Origin: Dastarcus helophoroides
Lineage: Eukaryota; Arthropoda; Insecta; Coleoptera; Bothrideridae
Reading direction: 5' to 3'
Assembly (NCBI GenBank): GCA_028583605.1
Contig: CM053336.1
Coordinates: forward strand, 26,281,007-26,345,006
DNA: 64,000 bases
Shown: piece by piece, positions 36,960-47,690 of the stretch
How positions within the stretch are numbered: position 1 is the first letter of the stretch
Layout of the letters: each line of letters begins with the position of its first letter
Program-made: the position numbers and the translations under genes
The notes under the pieces: model-generated
What the model saw: only the letters and a program-made list of their open reading frames with translations
The model's database searches: none
Told to the model about the DNA's origin: nothing

Positions 36960-37395
36960 TTCGCTTGACTATGATTTATTGTTTAAATCGTATTGATAAA
37001 ATAACTTTTGAAAATTTGGAAAAAAATATTAATCAAAATTTTTTGTACGTAAAAGATTAATTCTTGGTTATAATTCACAAAATGATTTTCGGTAGAATTG
37101 TCTTCAATTTATGATTTGTTATTTTTATTTTAAAATATTTCATGGACCGTTTGATATATTTATGCTGTAAAACAACCAATGTAGTCCTTCTTTTGTTTAA
37201 CGCTATCGCATATTTGAGAGAAGAACTATATATTTTTTTATACATAAACAAAAATCGGCAGTGTATCGTGTATAACCTCCACAATTTCCACATTATGATA
37301 TAAGCTGTACAACAATGTCTCTGCAAAAAATAAGAGGGTAAAATGGTACCAAAACAAATAAACATTTTTACCCCTGCATAGTTTTATTAAAATTG
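36960..37395 (+). repeat. 3' flank of F-box unit and start of a truncated next unit
   Basis: Downstream sequence of copy 1 to 37346 matches the downstream sequence of copy 3 (minus strand, 40177-39820). At 37347 TACCAAAACAAATAAACATT begins a further unit that loses similarity after about 50 bp. The copies are therefore tandem repeats of a unit of about 1.3-1.5 kb. Confidence 0.7.
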
Positions 37396-39040
37396 TTTTT
37401 TTTTCCAACAAGTCAAATTGAAAATAGTTAAGGCTTTCAAAAAAATTTCCAGATTAAAAAAGTTAAATTTTTCAAAGCAAAGATTTTGCAGTAAAATCAA
37501 AAATAGGGGAAGTCCTAAAACAAAAGTGGAAATTTGGAATACATACAACATTCTGACCAAACGTCGAGATTTTTAAAATAAAAACAAAATCCGAAAAAAT
37601 GTCACAATTTTGAAATATCCGAGCATGAATAATAAAATCAAAATTTTAAAAAGAAAGGGTTAAATTTATCAGAAAAGTTTTTTTCTTAGTTAGAAAAATC
37701 ATGGTTTTAAAAAATAGTAGAAATTTGCAAGGTAGATATTTTGGAACGAAAATTATAATTTGCAGAATATTTCAAATTTACAAAAGAAATACATGATTTC
37801 AAGGCAAAGGTGACATTCTTGAAACTTCAAGTTTTTTCAAATTTTTGGCCTTTGAAAATTTTAATCTTTTAAAATTACAAAAAAACGTGGAGTTGGCTGA
37901 TGTTTTCGTCTTTTTTGCACGTTTCAAAATTCGTTGTTTTTTTAACTACTTGTTTTATTCCCAAAATTCGACTTTTTGCTCAAAATTTGGTCTTCTTGTG
38001 GAAATTTAGACTAGAATCCAAACTCCAACTTTTTAAAAATCGTCTATTACTTTTCAACATCTCTATATACTTCCGAAAGTTTTATTTATCCTGAAAATGT
38101 AGCTTCTTCTTCCTTTCTTCTTCTTCATTTTCTGAGAAAGGTATCTCAACCTGTTCTGGTCTTCAGGTCTCTTGTTCTTCAGATGATGAGTGAAAATTTA
38201 TATTTTCTTTAATTCGACTTGCTGAAAGTTTCCATTTGTTCGTTAAAAATTTGCCTTTTGTTAGAAACTTAACCGATCTATTAGATCGGTTAAGTTGAGC
38301 TGGTTTGTCTATTAATAAATGAAGAAAATTTTGTAGACAAACAATTTCAATAAAAATATTTTGAGGCAATTATTCTGTTTTTTCTCTGAATAAGTCTTTC
38401 TTTTTATTAAATCACGACTTTTTTTAAAATTTCACACTTTTTTAATGAATTGTTTTTACAACTTTGTTCTAAGTTGCGACTTTTTCAAGAAATGCCTTTT
38501 TCCCCCTTTTGTCCTCGCAAAGTTGGTTTCTTTTTTGAATTTCGCCAGATTTCTCAAAGATCACTTTTTCTGAAAATTACAACTTTTATTTAAATCCAAC
38601 TTTCTGCAAATTTCACTTGTCTACAAATTTGGGTGTTTTATGTTTGTGCAAATTTCGACTTTTCTTGCGAAATCGTTTTTTCGTTTAACTTTGGGCAAAA
38701 GCTTTTTTCTTTATAAAATTTTACTTTACTGAAAGATTTGAACACATCACTTTTCTCGAAATATTGCGTATTTTTTAATTCGCTTTTTCAAAATAATTTT
38801 ACCATTTTTCTTAAAATTCGATTATATTTAAAAATCTCGATTTTTTTAAAATTTAAGATCATTTCATTATTTTTTGAAATCTGCTTAATTAGACCCTAAT
38901 TATTTTTGTTAATATGTTTTTATTTTTTTTAGGTAATTGGTTTTAATCAATTACTACGTAATTAAGTATACCTTTCAGTAAGTTTACTAATAGTAAATGC
39001 AAAGAAAATAATTTTTATTAACCTCGAAATTAGGCCGTTT
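37395..39040. repeat. AT arrays of both polarities between inverted F-box clusters
   Basis: 37395-37880 has A-strand texture (GTCGAGATTTTTAAAATAAA); 37900-38880 has T-strand texture (AAATTTCGACTTTTCTT). No gene is seen. A perfect 31-bp palindrome sits at 38266-38296. Confidence 0.6.
38266..38296. repeat. perfect 31-bp palindrome
   Basis: AACTTAACCGATCTA, one T, then TAGATCGGTTAAGTT. The 15-bp arms match exactly. Function unknown; it could be the core of a small inverted-repeat element. Confidence 0.85.
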
Positions 39041-39044
39041 TTAT

Positions 39045-39471
39045 TGGGATTCTTCGTCATTTTAAATAATCTATTTTCAGCTGTCAAATCAGCGATGGGT
39101 GCAGGCTGAACTCTAATGTTTTTTCCAATATTTCTTCAAAACAAAGCTGACGCGTAAAACTTCCACTCCATATCTTGAGTTAAGTAGATGTTCCCGTCTG
39201 GTTTGTTGTTGAGGCAAGCGTTCTCCTAGGACATACGTTCGTCCATTTCGAATTAGCAAAACAAGCGTTGACTAGTGATTTTGGATCAAGGAACCTGAGA
39301 AAAAAAAATAAAAAATGATACATCTCTATATAAATTATTCCACAAAAAAACGATAATAAAATAAGGCAATCAAAACTCTTACCCAAGGATCATGCAGAGG
39401 AGTTCCACAGAAATGTTTCCAAATGGAAAGAATGCACTAAAAGTAAGAACTGGCAAAATCTGTAAGAACAT
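39045..39471 (-). pseudogene. F-box gene copy 2, broken by a deletion
   Basis: Exon 1 (39471-39383, 89 nt, the same length as copy 1) reads MFFQILPVLTFSAFFPFG. The donor is GTAAGAG and the acceptor CTCAG at 39295-39297. Exon 2 from 39294 continues FLDPKSLVNACFANSKWTNV. Compared with copy 1, about 28 bp are missing after VCP, which shifts the frame to a stop at about 39180. Similarity continues past it to about 39045 (KMTKN segment). It lies downstream of copy 3 on the same strand. Confidence 0.8.
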
Positions 39472-40177
39472 CTCAATTTCCTAAGCAGGAAAAATCTAAT
39501 TTATGTCGATCTTCAAAGTAGTAGCTCATATACCACTTCGTGTGCATTCTAAACCCGCACGAGGAAGCAGGACCGCGTCCGATTACGTTAATCGTTTGTT
39601 AGCGACAACGATGCCGATAACATTAATCATATTTTTGCGAAACGAGTGTCTGGAATGATCAGTATCTTCGTTTTCTGCAATTGTGTGATCGATATCGTCA
39701 AAAGAAATAGAAAACCAGACCTTGTAATTTACATTCATTACTCTCGTAAATTTTTTTCCGAAACGACTTCTATGAAACTACGCAGGGGTAAAACTATTCT
39801 TTTGCTTTGGTACCATTTTACCCTATTATTTTTTGCAGAGACTTTATTGTAAAGCTTATATTATAATGGAGGTTATAGACGGTATATAGCCGATTTTTTT
39901 ATATAAAAAAATATAGTTTTTATCTAAACATGCGAAACAATAGAAGGACTACATTGGTTGTATATCAAACATTCTATAAAACATTTTAAAACAAAAATTA
40001 TAAATTGAAGCTAATTCTACCGAAAATCATTTTGTAAAATTATAACCAAGAATTAAACTTCTACTTACAATTTTTATTAACACTTTTTTTTTAATTTTGA
40101 TCAAACTTCATTGGTTATTTAATTATTACGATTCAAATAATAAATCATAGTCAAGCGAAGTTAATATTTACAGCAAA

Positions 40178-40699
40178 TTATATCCTATAAGGGGCATGTC
40201 TGACGTCTGTCTTCCTTCTTATAGAACCCGTATTAGAATTCTTCGTCATTTTAAAAAATCTATTTTCAACTGTCACATCAGCAATCGGTGCAGGCTGGAC
40301 TCTAATTTTTTTTGCAATATTTCTTCGAAACAAAGCTGACTCTCCTTCTCGTGAAACTTCCACTCCATATCTTGGGTTGAGAAGATGTACCAGTCTCGAT
40401 TGTCATTGACGTGCGATTTGTTGACATAAGCGTTTTCTCAGGACGGGGTCACCTCGACATACGTTCGCCCATTTCGAATTAGCAAAACACGCGTTGACTA
40501 GTGATTTTGGATCAAGTAACCTGAAAGAAAGAAAATAAAAAATGATACATCCCTATATAAATAATTCCACAAAACAAAACATAATAAAACAAGGCAAAAA
40601 AAAATCTTACCGAAGGATCATGCAGAGGAGTTCCACAGGAAGGTTCCCAAATAAAAAGAATGCGCTGGAAGTAACAACTGGTAAAACCTGGAAGAACAT
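40178..40699 (-). pseudogene. F-box gene copy 3, one nonsense codon
   Basis: Exon 1 (40699-40611, 89 nt) and exon 2 (40520-40178) keep the frame and splice sites of copy 1. The F-box is complete (LLDPKSLVNACFANSKWANV, then CRGDPVLRKRL). The only lesion seen is a TGA where copy 1 has CGA in RQRQ, a change expected from CpG decay. After it the frame stays open through GVEVSREGESALFRRN and IRVQPAPIADVTVENRFF to the natural end. It would be 147-148 residues without the stop. It is expressed from a conserved TATA context or recently silenced; the sequence cannot tell which. Confidence 0.8.
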
Positions 40700-40899
40700 C
40701 TTGATTTCCTAAGCAGGGAAAATCTAATTGATGTCGATCTTCAAAGCAGTAGCTTATATACCACTTCGTGTGCATTCGAAACCCGCACGAGGAAGCACGA
40801 CCCCGTCCGATTACGTTAATCGTTTGATGGCGGCAAGGATGCTGATTACAGAAATCATATTTTTTTGAGACCATCATATTTAATAATCAGTATCGTATT

Positions 40900-41001
40900 G
40901 GGATATTCGATAGACATCGATGTTTCCAAATTATTCGATCTTTCCATTAAACACATCGAATAGTATTCGAGGTTTTACAAAGCAAAGAAATATCGGCAAA
41001 T
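40900..41001. repeat. target sequence left of the non-LTR insertion
   Basis: Rich in ATCGAT/ATTCGA words (for example ACATCGATGTTTCC). It ends in ATCGGCAAAT at 40992-41001, which is repeated at 42724-42733 across the insertion. Confidence 0.7.
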
Positions 41002-42621
41002 GGTTAATCATAGCGGATGACCTTATTCGAAAACTCAATGATCGGGGTCTCTATACAATTGGCTACGCAGATGATATAACCATTCTGCTTTCAGGTAAAC
41101 ACGAGGGAGTACTCTTCGAGTTAATGCAAGACGCCGTATATATAGTCGAGAAATGGTGCAAAGAATATTCCCTAGCAGCAAATCCTGCAAAGACGGAAAT
41201 GGTCCTTTTCACAAATAAAAGGAAATTAGCGCGCCTAAAACTTCCCAAACTCATGGGAACCCAACTCGGGTTGTCAAATCGAGTGAAATACCTTGGTATT
41301 GAACTTGACAGCAAACTGAGCTGGAAGTACCACATTGAGGAGGTCTTGGGGGTTATCCCCTAAGATGACCTTTTGGCTATACACGGCAGTCATCAGACCA
41401 ATTGTAAGCTACGGAGTTATAGTTTGGTGGCCAAAGACAAAGTGCACCACTATAAAACAAAAGCTAAATCACATCCAGAGACTAGCGTGTCTGGCAGTGA
41501 TAGGAGCAATGAAATCCACTCCAACAGCAGCAATGGAGGCGATCTTGTGCCTGCCACCTCTCGACATATTTCTTGAGGGGGCGGCACAGGCTTCTGCTCT
41601 CCGTTTGCGAGCAGGAGGAATGTGGAATACGGCAGGTAAAATGGTGGGTCACCGGCGCATAATGGAGGAGGCGCTCCAAAAGGTACCTATTCTGGATGCG
41701 CCGATGGACCATCTACTGGTGAAATATAACTTCACAAAATCCTACCGTATAAAAATGGAGGAAGTACAAGCAAGGATACCAGACGTAAGTATATACACGG
41801 ATGGATCGAAAACAAATACGGGCACTGGAACAGGAATCTTCTCGGAAGACCTGAACCTAAGTGTAAGTATTAAGCTAGATAAATACTCAACAATCTTTCA
41901 AGCGGAGATGTTGGGAATTTTGTATAGCGCCGAACAAATGACGCAACTGAACATTACAGGAAAATATATCCAAATAAAGACGGACAGCCAGGCAGCCCTT
42001 AAGGCCCTGAGGAATGTGAAAACAAACTCAGTGCTAGTATGGAAATGCCACCTAGCTCTAGAACGTCTATCACAAGAGAATGCAATTGATCTAATATGGA
42101 TCAAAGGACATTCTGGGAAAGAGGGAAACGAACGCGCTGACAAACTGGCGAGGAAGGGTTCGGAGGGACAATTCGTTGGACCAGAACCAACCCTTCCCCT
42201 GGCAAGATCAACCGTAAGATCCCTACTTAACGAAGAAACTTATCGTAAACACAAAGCCTTATGGGCATCAATAACAACATGCCGACAAACTCACGCATTC
42301 ATTAGAATGCCGTGCAGGGAAAGGGCAAAACTATGCCTACAACTCTCAAGGAATAATCTCAGGAAACTTGTAGGGATATGGACAGGTCACTGTCGATTAA
42401 ACAAACACCTCCACAGAATGGGAATCATAAACGACCCGAGCTGCAGAGGGTGCTTAGAAGAAGATGAGAGTGTCGAGCACGTGATGTGTCACTGCCCGGC
42501 ACTAGCATCAATCAGAGGATCCACGCTGGGGGACTTCTGGCCTAGTGTGGCCAGTTTGAGAGAGGCGCATCCAAGGGACGTTCTTCAGTTTCTCGACAAG
42601 GTTGGGTGGCTGAATGAATGA
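41002..42621 (+). pseudogene. reverse transcriptase C-terminus, RNase H and zinc-knuckle end
   Basis: The first frame reads ADDLIRKLNDRGLYTIGYAD and DITILLSG, the RT active-site region (YADD), then LAANPAKTEMVLF and KYLGIELDSKLSWKYHIEE. There the frame breaks near 41340: a segment of roughly a dozen residues normally found before WGLSPKMTFWLYTAVI is missing. The second frame (to 42621) has the thumb region, then RNase H with YTDGSKT, FQAEMLGILY, KTDSQAALKAL and GHSGKEGNERADKLA. It ends with a CxxC...H...C zinc-binding tail (CRGCLEEDESVEHVMCHC). RT plus RNase H in this order is the arrangement of the I superfamily of non-LTR elements. It is 5'-truncated and internally deleted, hence inactive. 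Confidence 0.88.
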
Positions 42622-42723
42622 CCAAGGACACCTCAATCACGGGGATAGCACAATGGGCCTGGAAAGGGTGGCCTAAGTGCTGGCCTAAATTTTAGGCAAC
42701 CCACAACGAATCCAGAATCCAGA
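41002..42723 (+). mobile_element. 5'-truncated non-LTR retrotransposon with RNase H
   Basis: A 1.72-kb copy bounded by ATCGGCAAAT on both sides (40992-41001 and 42724-42733), the target duplication of target-primed reverse transcription. It starts inside the reverse transcriptase, so about two thirds or more of a full element is absent. The 3' end is not a poly(A) tail but a repeated AATCCAG (GAATCCAGAATCCAG), as in I-like elements. Confidence 0.88.
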
Positions 42724-42733
42724 ATCGGCAAAT

Positions 42734-43160
42734 ATCGATATATTTTCACAAGATGTGTCGATAGTGTGTCGCCTAAATATATAAATATGAGATAATAACA
42801 ATTCAGAAATGAATAATAACTTTTTTTTTAGTCGTCAAAATTTATTGAGAGGCAGGCATGAGGATGTTATTTTTTAAATTTATTGGACGCGGTTGGGAAA
42901 CACTGATAGGGGTGCAAACTATAGTTCGATGTTTTGGAAACATCGATATACCGTTTGTAAACATCAATATTTCAACAGCAATGGTAAAAGATAAAAAATA
43001 TCGATACATCGTTGAGTTCATAAACGCTGCTTGAAAAATCGATGTATTGCATCACGACAGAATTAGCCACAATTTTGTGACTAGTCATCCGATGGCAGTA
43101 GTATATATTTAATAAATTCATGCTAAATTTGTACGTCGCACATAAACAATAAAAATTTTT
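42734..43160. repeat. segment rich in TATCGAT words
   Basis: TATCGATA-like words recur (42733-42741, 42951-42958, 42998-43005, 43038-43044) together with GATGTTTTGGAAACATCGAT, a near-palindrome at 42930-42950. The flank before the insertion has the same words, so this was one contiguous element or regulatory-looking patch before the non-LTR insertion. Confidence 0.5.
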
Positions 43161-45640
43161 GAAAATTCATAGTTAAGATATTTTATTTTCGCATTCTATA
43201 AAAAAACCCAAATTTTAAAAGAAAAATTAAAATTTAAGAAAAGTTTTTTAGTATTAACTTTGAAAACTCGAATACATTATAAGCATTTGTTAAAATTTCG
43301 ATTTTAAATTCACAAATATTTATTTAGTAGTTTTTATTTTAAATTTTCGGGCAAAAGGAAATTAAAAAAATCCAACTTTTATCAATATTTTAAGCTCAAA
43401 ATTGAAAAAATGTTCAGTTTCTTTTTAAAAAAATTGGTAACTTTCGACTTTTTTTTAATTTTTATTTATCTACCTTTTTTTCTACAAAAAATTCCGAAGA
43501 AAAATCAACAGTTTTTAAAAGTCTAATTTTTGAGTCAAAAGTATAAGTTTTCAAATAAAAACCAAACCAGAATTCTCAAAATCTTGAACCAAACTTCCAA
43601 TTTTGGAATATTTAAGAAGTTGTCAATTTTTGAGTAAAAAATTCCATGTTTAAATTTGACAATTGCATATTTTTTTGATTCAAAATTTTCTTAGAAATCC
43701 GTTTTAAATTTTTTTAAGAAACCAAATTTTCTATTTATAAAATTTAGTTTTTTCCCGATACTTTTTTTTCAAATCCAAAGCTTATTCTTCAATTATTATC
43801 GAAAATTCGAAAAGTTTTTTATAAACATTTGGGATTAAAATGGACATTTTTAAAATTTTCAGTTTACCTTTTGTATGTTGAAATTTTTGTCCAATGTACG
43901 TGTGTTATTTCGACATTTTGTTTGAACATTTTAATCTTTAAAAGTATTCTTCGGTTTTAAAAACTTTTTTATAAAATACGAATTTTTCAAAATATCCACT
44001 TTTATGGAAATCTTGATTTATTATTGAAAATTTTAACTTCATCGATAATTTTCTAAATTGCGATTATTAAAAATTTTATTTTCTCAAAATTCGTTTGTTT
44101 TTTAAAATTTCAATTTTTTGAAAATTTGGAATTTTTAAAAATTGTGTTTTTTAAAAAATTCGAATTCTTCGATAATTTTTTAAAATTTAGCATTTTAACA
44201 AAATCTTGTCCGATTTTTTTAAAAGGTTTGAGTATTTTTTAAATTTTAATCTTTGTTCCAATATTTAGAATTTTTTCTTTAATTTTAAATTCTTTATGAA
44301 AATTTCAAAATTTTAATTGTTCATTTTTTAAACATTTTAATATATTTTTTCTTTTTTGCCTTTATTTCAAAATTTAAACTTTTTTGAAAATTTAAATTTT
44401 TTTAAATCACAAAATTGTTTCACCTTTTCGATTTTTTTTTTAAATTTTAACTTTCAGAATTACATTTTTTAAATTAGATTGGAACAATTTACCAAAAATG
44501 TTGTTCTCCTTCAATATTTCGATTTTAATAAAAAAATATTAAATTTTTCTTAAAACTTTCAGTATCTTTTGAAATTGTCCAATTTTCCTGAAAATTTTGA
44601 CTTTTAATTTTTGACATTATTTCAAAATTTAGTTCTTTGTAAAATTTTGACTATTTTTTAAAATTTCGATCCTTTTTTGAAAATTTCGTCTTTTTTTAAA
44701 TGTTATCTTTTTTAAAATGTTGTTTTGAAATGTTTTACTTTTTTTCAAAATTGCAACTTTTGTCAAAATATCGTATTCTTAAGAATTTCCACATTTTTGA
44801 AAATATTTTTATTGAAAATTTTTACTTTTTATATAAATTTCGACTATTATAATTTTAATTCCAAATCCGCCTGTTAAATTTTCGTATTTTTCGAAAGTTT
44901 GAGTTTTTTTAAAAATTCAATTTCTCATTTTTGAAAATTTTGAATTCTTTTGACAAATTTTTTAATATTCGATATTTTCTCAAAAACCCGCTGTTTCTGA
45001 AAATTTCGATTTTTATAAAAATTAGCATTTTTACAAAATTTTGACTATTTTTACAAAGAATTTTATAAAAATTCCAAAATTTTTGAAAAACGTGAATTTC
45101 CTTGAAACTTTTAATTTTTTATAAAAATTTCAACATCTGTCAAAACTTAGTCTTTATAAAATGTTCTCAAGAACTTTTTCTTCAAACCCAGAATTTAACC
45201 TGGAATTTTTGTTAACAATTCGAGCCTGTAATCGCGAAAGGTCTACTTTTTAAAAAAATTTTAATCTTCAAAGCTAATCTTTGGTTCAAAAAACGTAGAT
45301 TTTCAGTTATAAGTCAAAATTTGAAGATAAAAAATACAAGTTTTAATTCGGAAGGAAAATAATTGTCATTTCATGACAGTAGAAATGACATTAAAATAAA
45401 AAAAATGGCTTGGAAATTTCTAGTTTTGAGGCGAAATTTTAACCTTTACCTAGAAATATTGTCTTTTTTTTTGCGAATTTCTAAGATTAATGTCAAAATG
45501 TCCGCCTTTTTTCGAAATTTGAAAAAAGTTTTGGGTTTACCTGCAGTCGAAATTTTGACTTTTTTTTCGGAAATTCTAGAAAGAGTTTAGCATTTCGGGA
45601 TTAGAAGCGAAATTCTAAGAAAGGGGTTGAACTTTCGAAA
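43160..45640. repeat. long AT array, mixed then T-strand polarity
   Basis: About 2.5 kb of the AAAATTTCGATTTTTT texture, less regular in the first 700 bp. ORF-like stretches such as 45363-45590 are composition artefacts. Confidence 0.7.
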
Positions 45641-46018
45641 AAAAGCCGAAATGTTGAGATTAAAAAGGTAAATGTCTAAAATATTATTATTGTAAATTGC
45701 AAAACTAAATCTAGGGATATGCACTTTTGGTTTCTCCAAATTTATACAATTGTTTTATTTTTTTTATATTGAACAGTAACGTACATGCAACTAATATTCG
45801 GAAAATTACAATTTATTGGAATAGCACTAGTAATGTTATATTAAAATTGCAGCAGCACCTGTTTGTACAACCGTTGAGTAATTTTTCATTCAACCGTGCA
45901 AGCCGTTATCAAATTTTACTTTAAAATGAATAATATGTCAAGTTTGATTTGTAACAATTTTCTGGAACTCCCTGTATATTTAAAAATATTTTTAACACGT
46001 AGGTCCCATCGATCCATA
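45640..46018. other. no gene recognised
   Basis: Unique-looking AT-rich sequence before the fold-back element, containing a short ORF at 45727-45924 without family features. Confidence 0.4.
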
Positions 46019-46020
46019 TA

Positions 46021-47404
46021 CAGGATGGACCATAAATAATGGTACATAGAGCAATGGTGAATTTTTCGAATAAAAATAATGTGATTTAGCTACATTTACC
46101 TTATACCAAAAGTTGATATTAATAGAGATACAGGGTGTCAAAGTTGAAAACAAAATTTCGATTTTTTCGTATAATTATTGAATGAATTGTAATATAAGCA
46201 CGAAATTTAGCACAAGGGGTTTTCTTAAGTCGATAAACTCTAATTTGCTAACATATTACCAATAGCTGTTAGGGGGCGCTACCTGCGCTATCCTGCATAA
46301 TTTTAAATCATCATAACTTTTGGTGCACCAACGCATATGGATTTTAAATGAGTTATTCCATTTCCTTATAAGTTTTACGTAAAAAAGGTGTACTTTCTGA
46401 AAGTGGGTACGGGCAACCGTTTCCAAGATATTTGCCTTTAAATCTTGAAGTGCCTTGGTTTTACATTACTAAGATATTAAATTTTTGAGGTAGGCTTGAA
46501 AAAAAAGTAATAATAAGGCAGCTTTGAAACTAATTTATATCAAATATTACTTTGCTGATAATTTTATTACCCAAATTTTGAAAATGTCAATAAAGAAAAT
46601 CCAAAAAATTACGACGTAATTTATTTTCTAACATAGAGATGTGAGATATGATCTCTGAGTCTGCACAAGAAAATTTTAATAGTCTGGGTGGTCAAAGCAG
46701 ATATTTGGAGATGAATTTTAATAAAAGACAGCCAGATTTTTAATTGTATACAATCCCTTTACGTGAAAAAGGTCATTTCCCACATACTTATTTTTGAAAA
46801 TAAATTTTGTTTTGGTATTTTATTTAAATATGCTTTAGAAATTTAAAAACTATGTTTAATATTAATGCCAGTAGGGTAATATTTGATATAAACTATTTTG
46901 GAGTCAGTTTTATTACTTTTATTTGGAAACCTACTACGAAAAATTCACATTTACATAACTTAAAATAAACGTACGGCAAAATTTGAAGGCAAATATCTTG
47001 AAAACGGTTGCTTGTATCAACATTTGAAAAGTATACCTTTTCTAGGTAAACAGTGTAGGTAAATAAAAATATCTATTTAAAATAAGTGTACATGAAGGCA
47101 CAAAAAAGTTATGATGCTTTAGAATATTACAAGGTAGCGCAGGTGGCGCCCCCTATGAGTTACTGACAATCTGTTAGCAAATTAAAATTTCTTGACCAAA
47201 GAAACCCCCCTATGCCAAATTTCTTGTCTATAGTGAAATGTGTTCATCAGATATGCGAAAAAATCACAATTTTTTTTTCAAGTTTGACACCCTGTATCTA
47301 AGTTAATATCAACTTTTGGTAAAAGATAAATGTGGCTAGATCACGTTATTTTTATACGAAAAATCTACCTTTGTTCTATGTACCATTACTTATGGTCCAT
47401 CCTG
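46021..47404. mobile_element. 1.4-kb fold-back element with TA duplication
   Basis: The outer ends are CAGGATGGACCATAA (46021) and its inverse (to 47404), with TA outside both (46019-46020 and 47405-47406). The inverted arms run about 600 bp inward at high but imperfect identity. Matching landmarks are ACCAAAAGTTGATATTAA, GATACAGGGTGTCAAA, TAGGGGGCGC.ACCTGCGCTA, CAAGATATTTGCCTT and TTTATATCAAATATTAC. No coding capacity is seen. The TA duplication and CAGG.. termini fit a non-autonomous Tc1/mariner-type element with long TIRs. Confidence 0.85.
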
Positions 47405-47690
47405 TATAACCATATTGTTTATTTTTTAAAATATGTAATTTTATAGCTACTAGATACCATAACGTTAAGCTTGGCCCAACCTGTATATAAGTATATTAAA
47501 TATATGGCAATTTCATGCATTTTTTCCCTATCTTTAGTCGCGCTATTTTGTAGAACAATTACCCCAAATTACCGTATAATTTCATAGCAACTTTTCCACG
47601 TATAGATAAGCAAATTATCTCAGTAGTTATCCACTTTTGTTATATTGTTTGATTTCAAAAAGGGTATATGTCTCTGAGTGCAATTTACAG
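47405..47690. other. no gene recognised
   Basis: AT-rich flank; the word CCCAACCTGTATATAAG at 47478-47494 recalls the terminal words of TA-targeting elements in this window. Confidence 0.3.

Noticed and set aside
40920..41001. Start of an ORF upstream of the non-LTR reverse transcriptase
   Set aside because: The 10-bp duplication shows the element begins at 41002; the upstream codons are target DNA that happens to be open.
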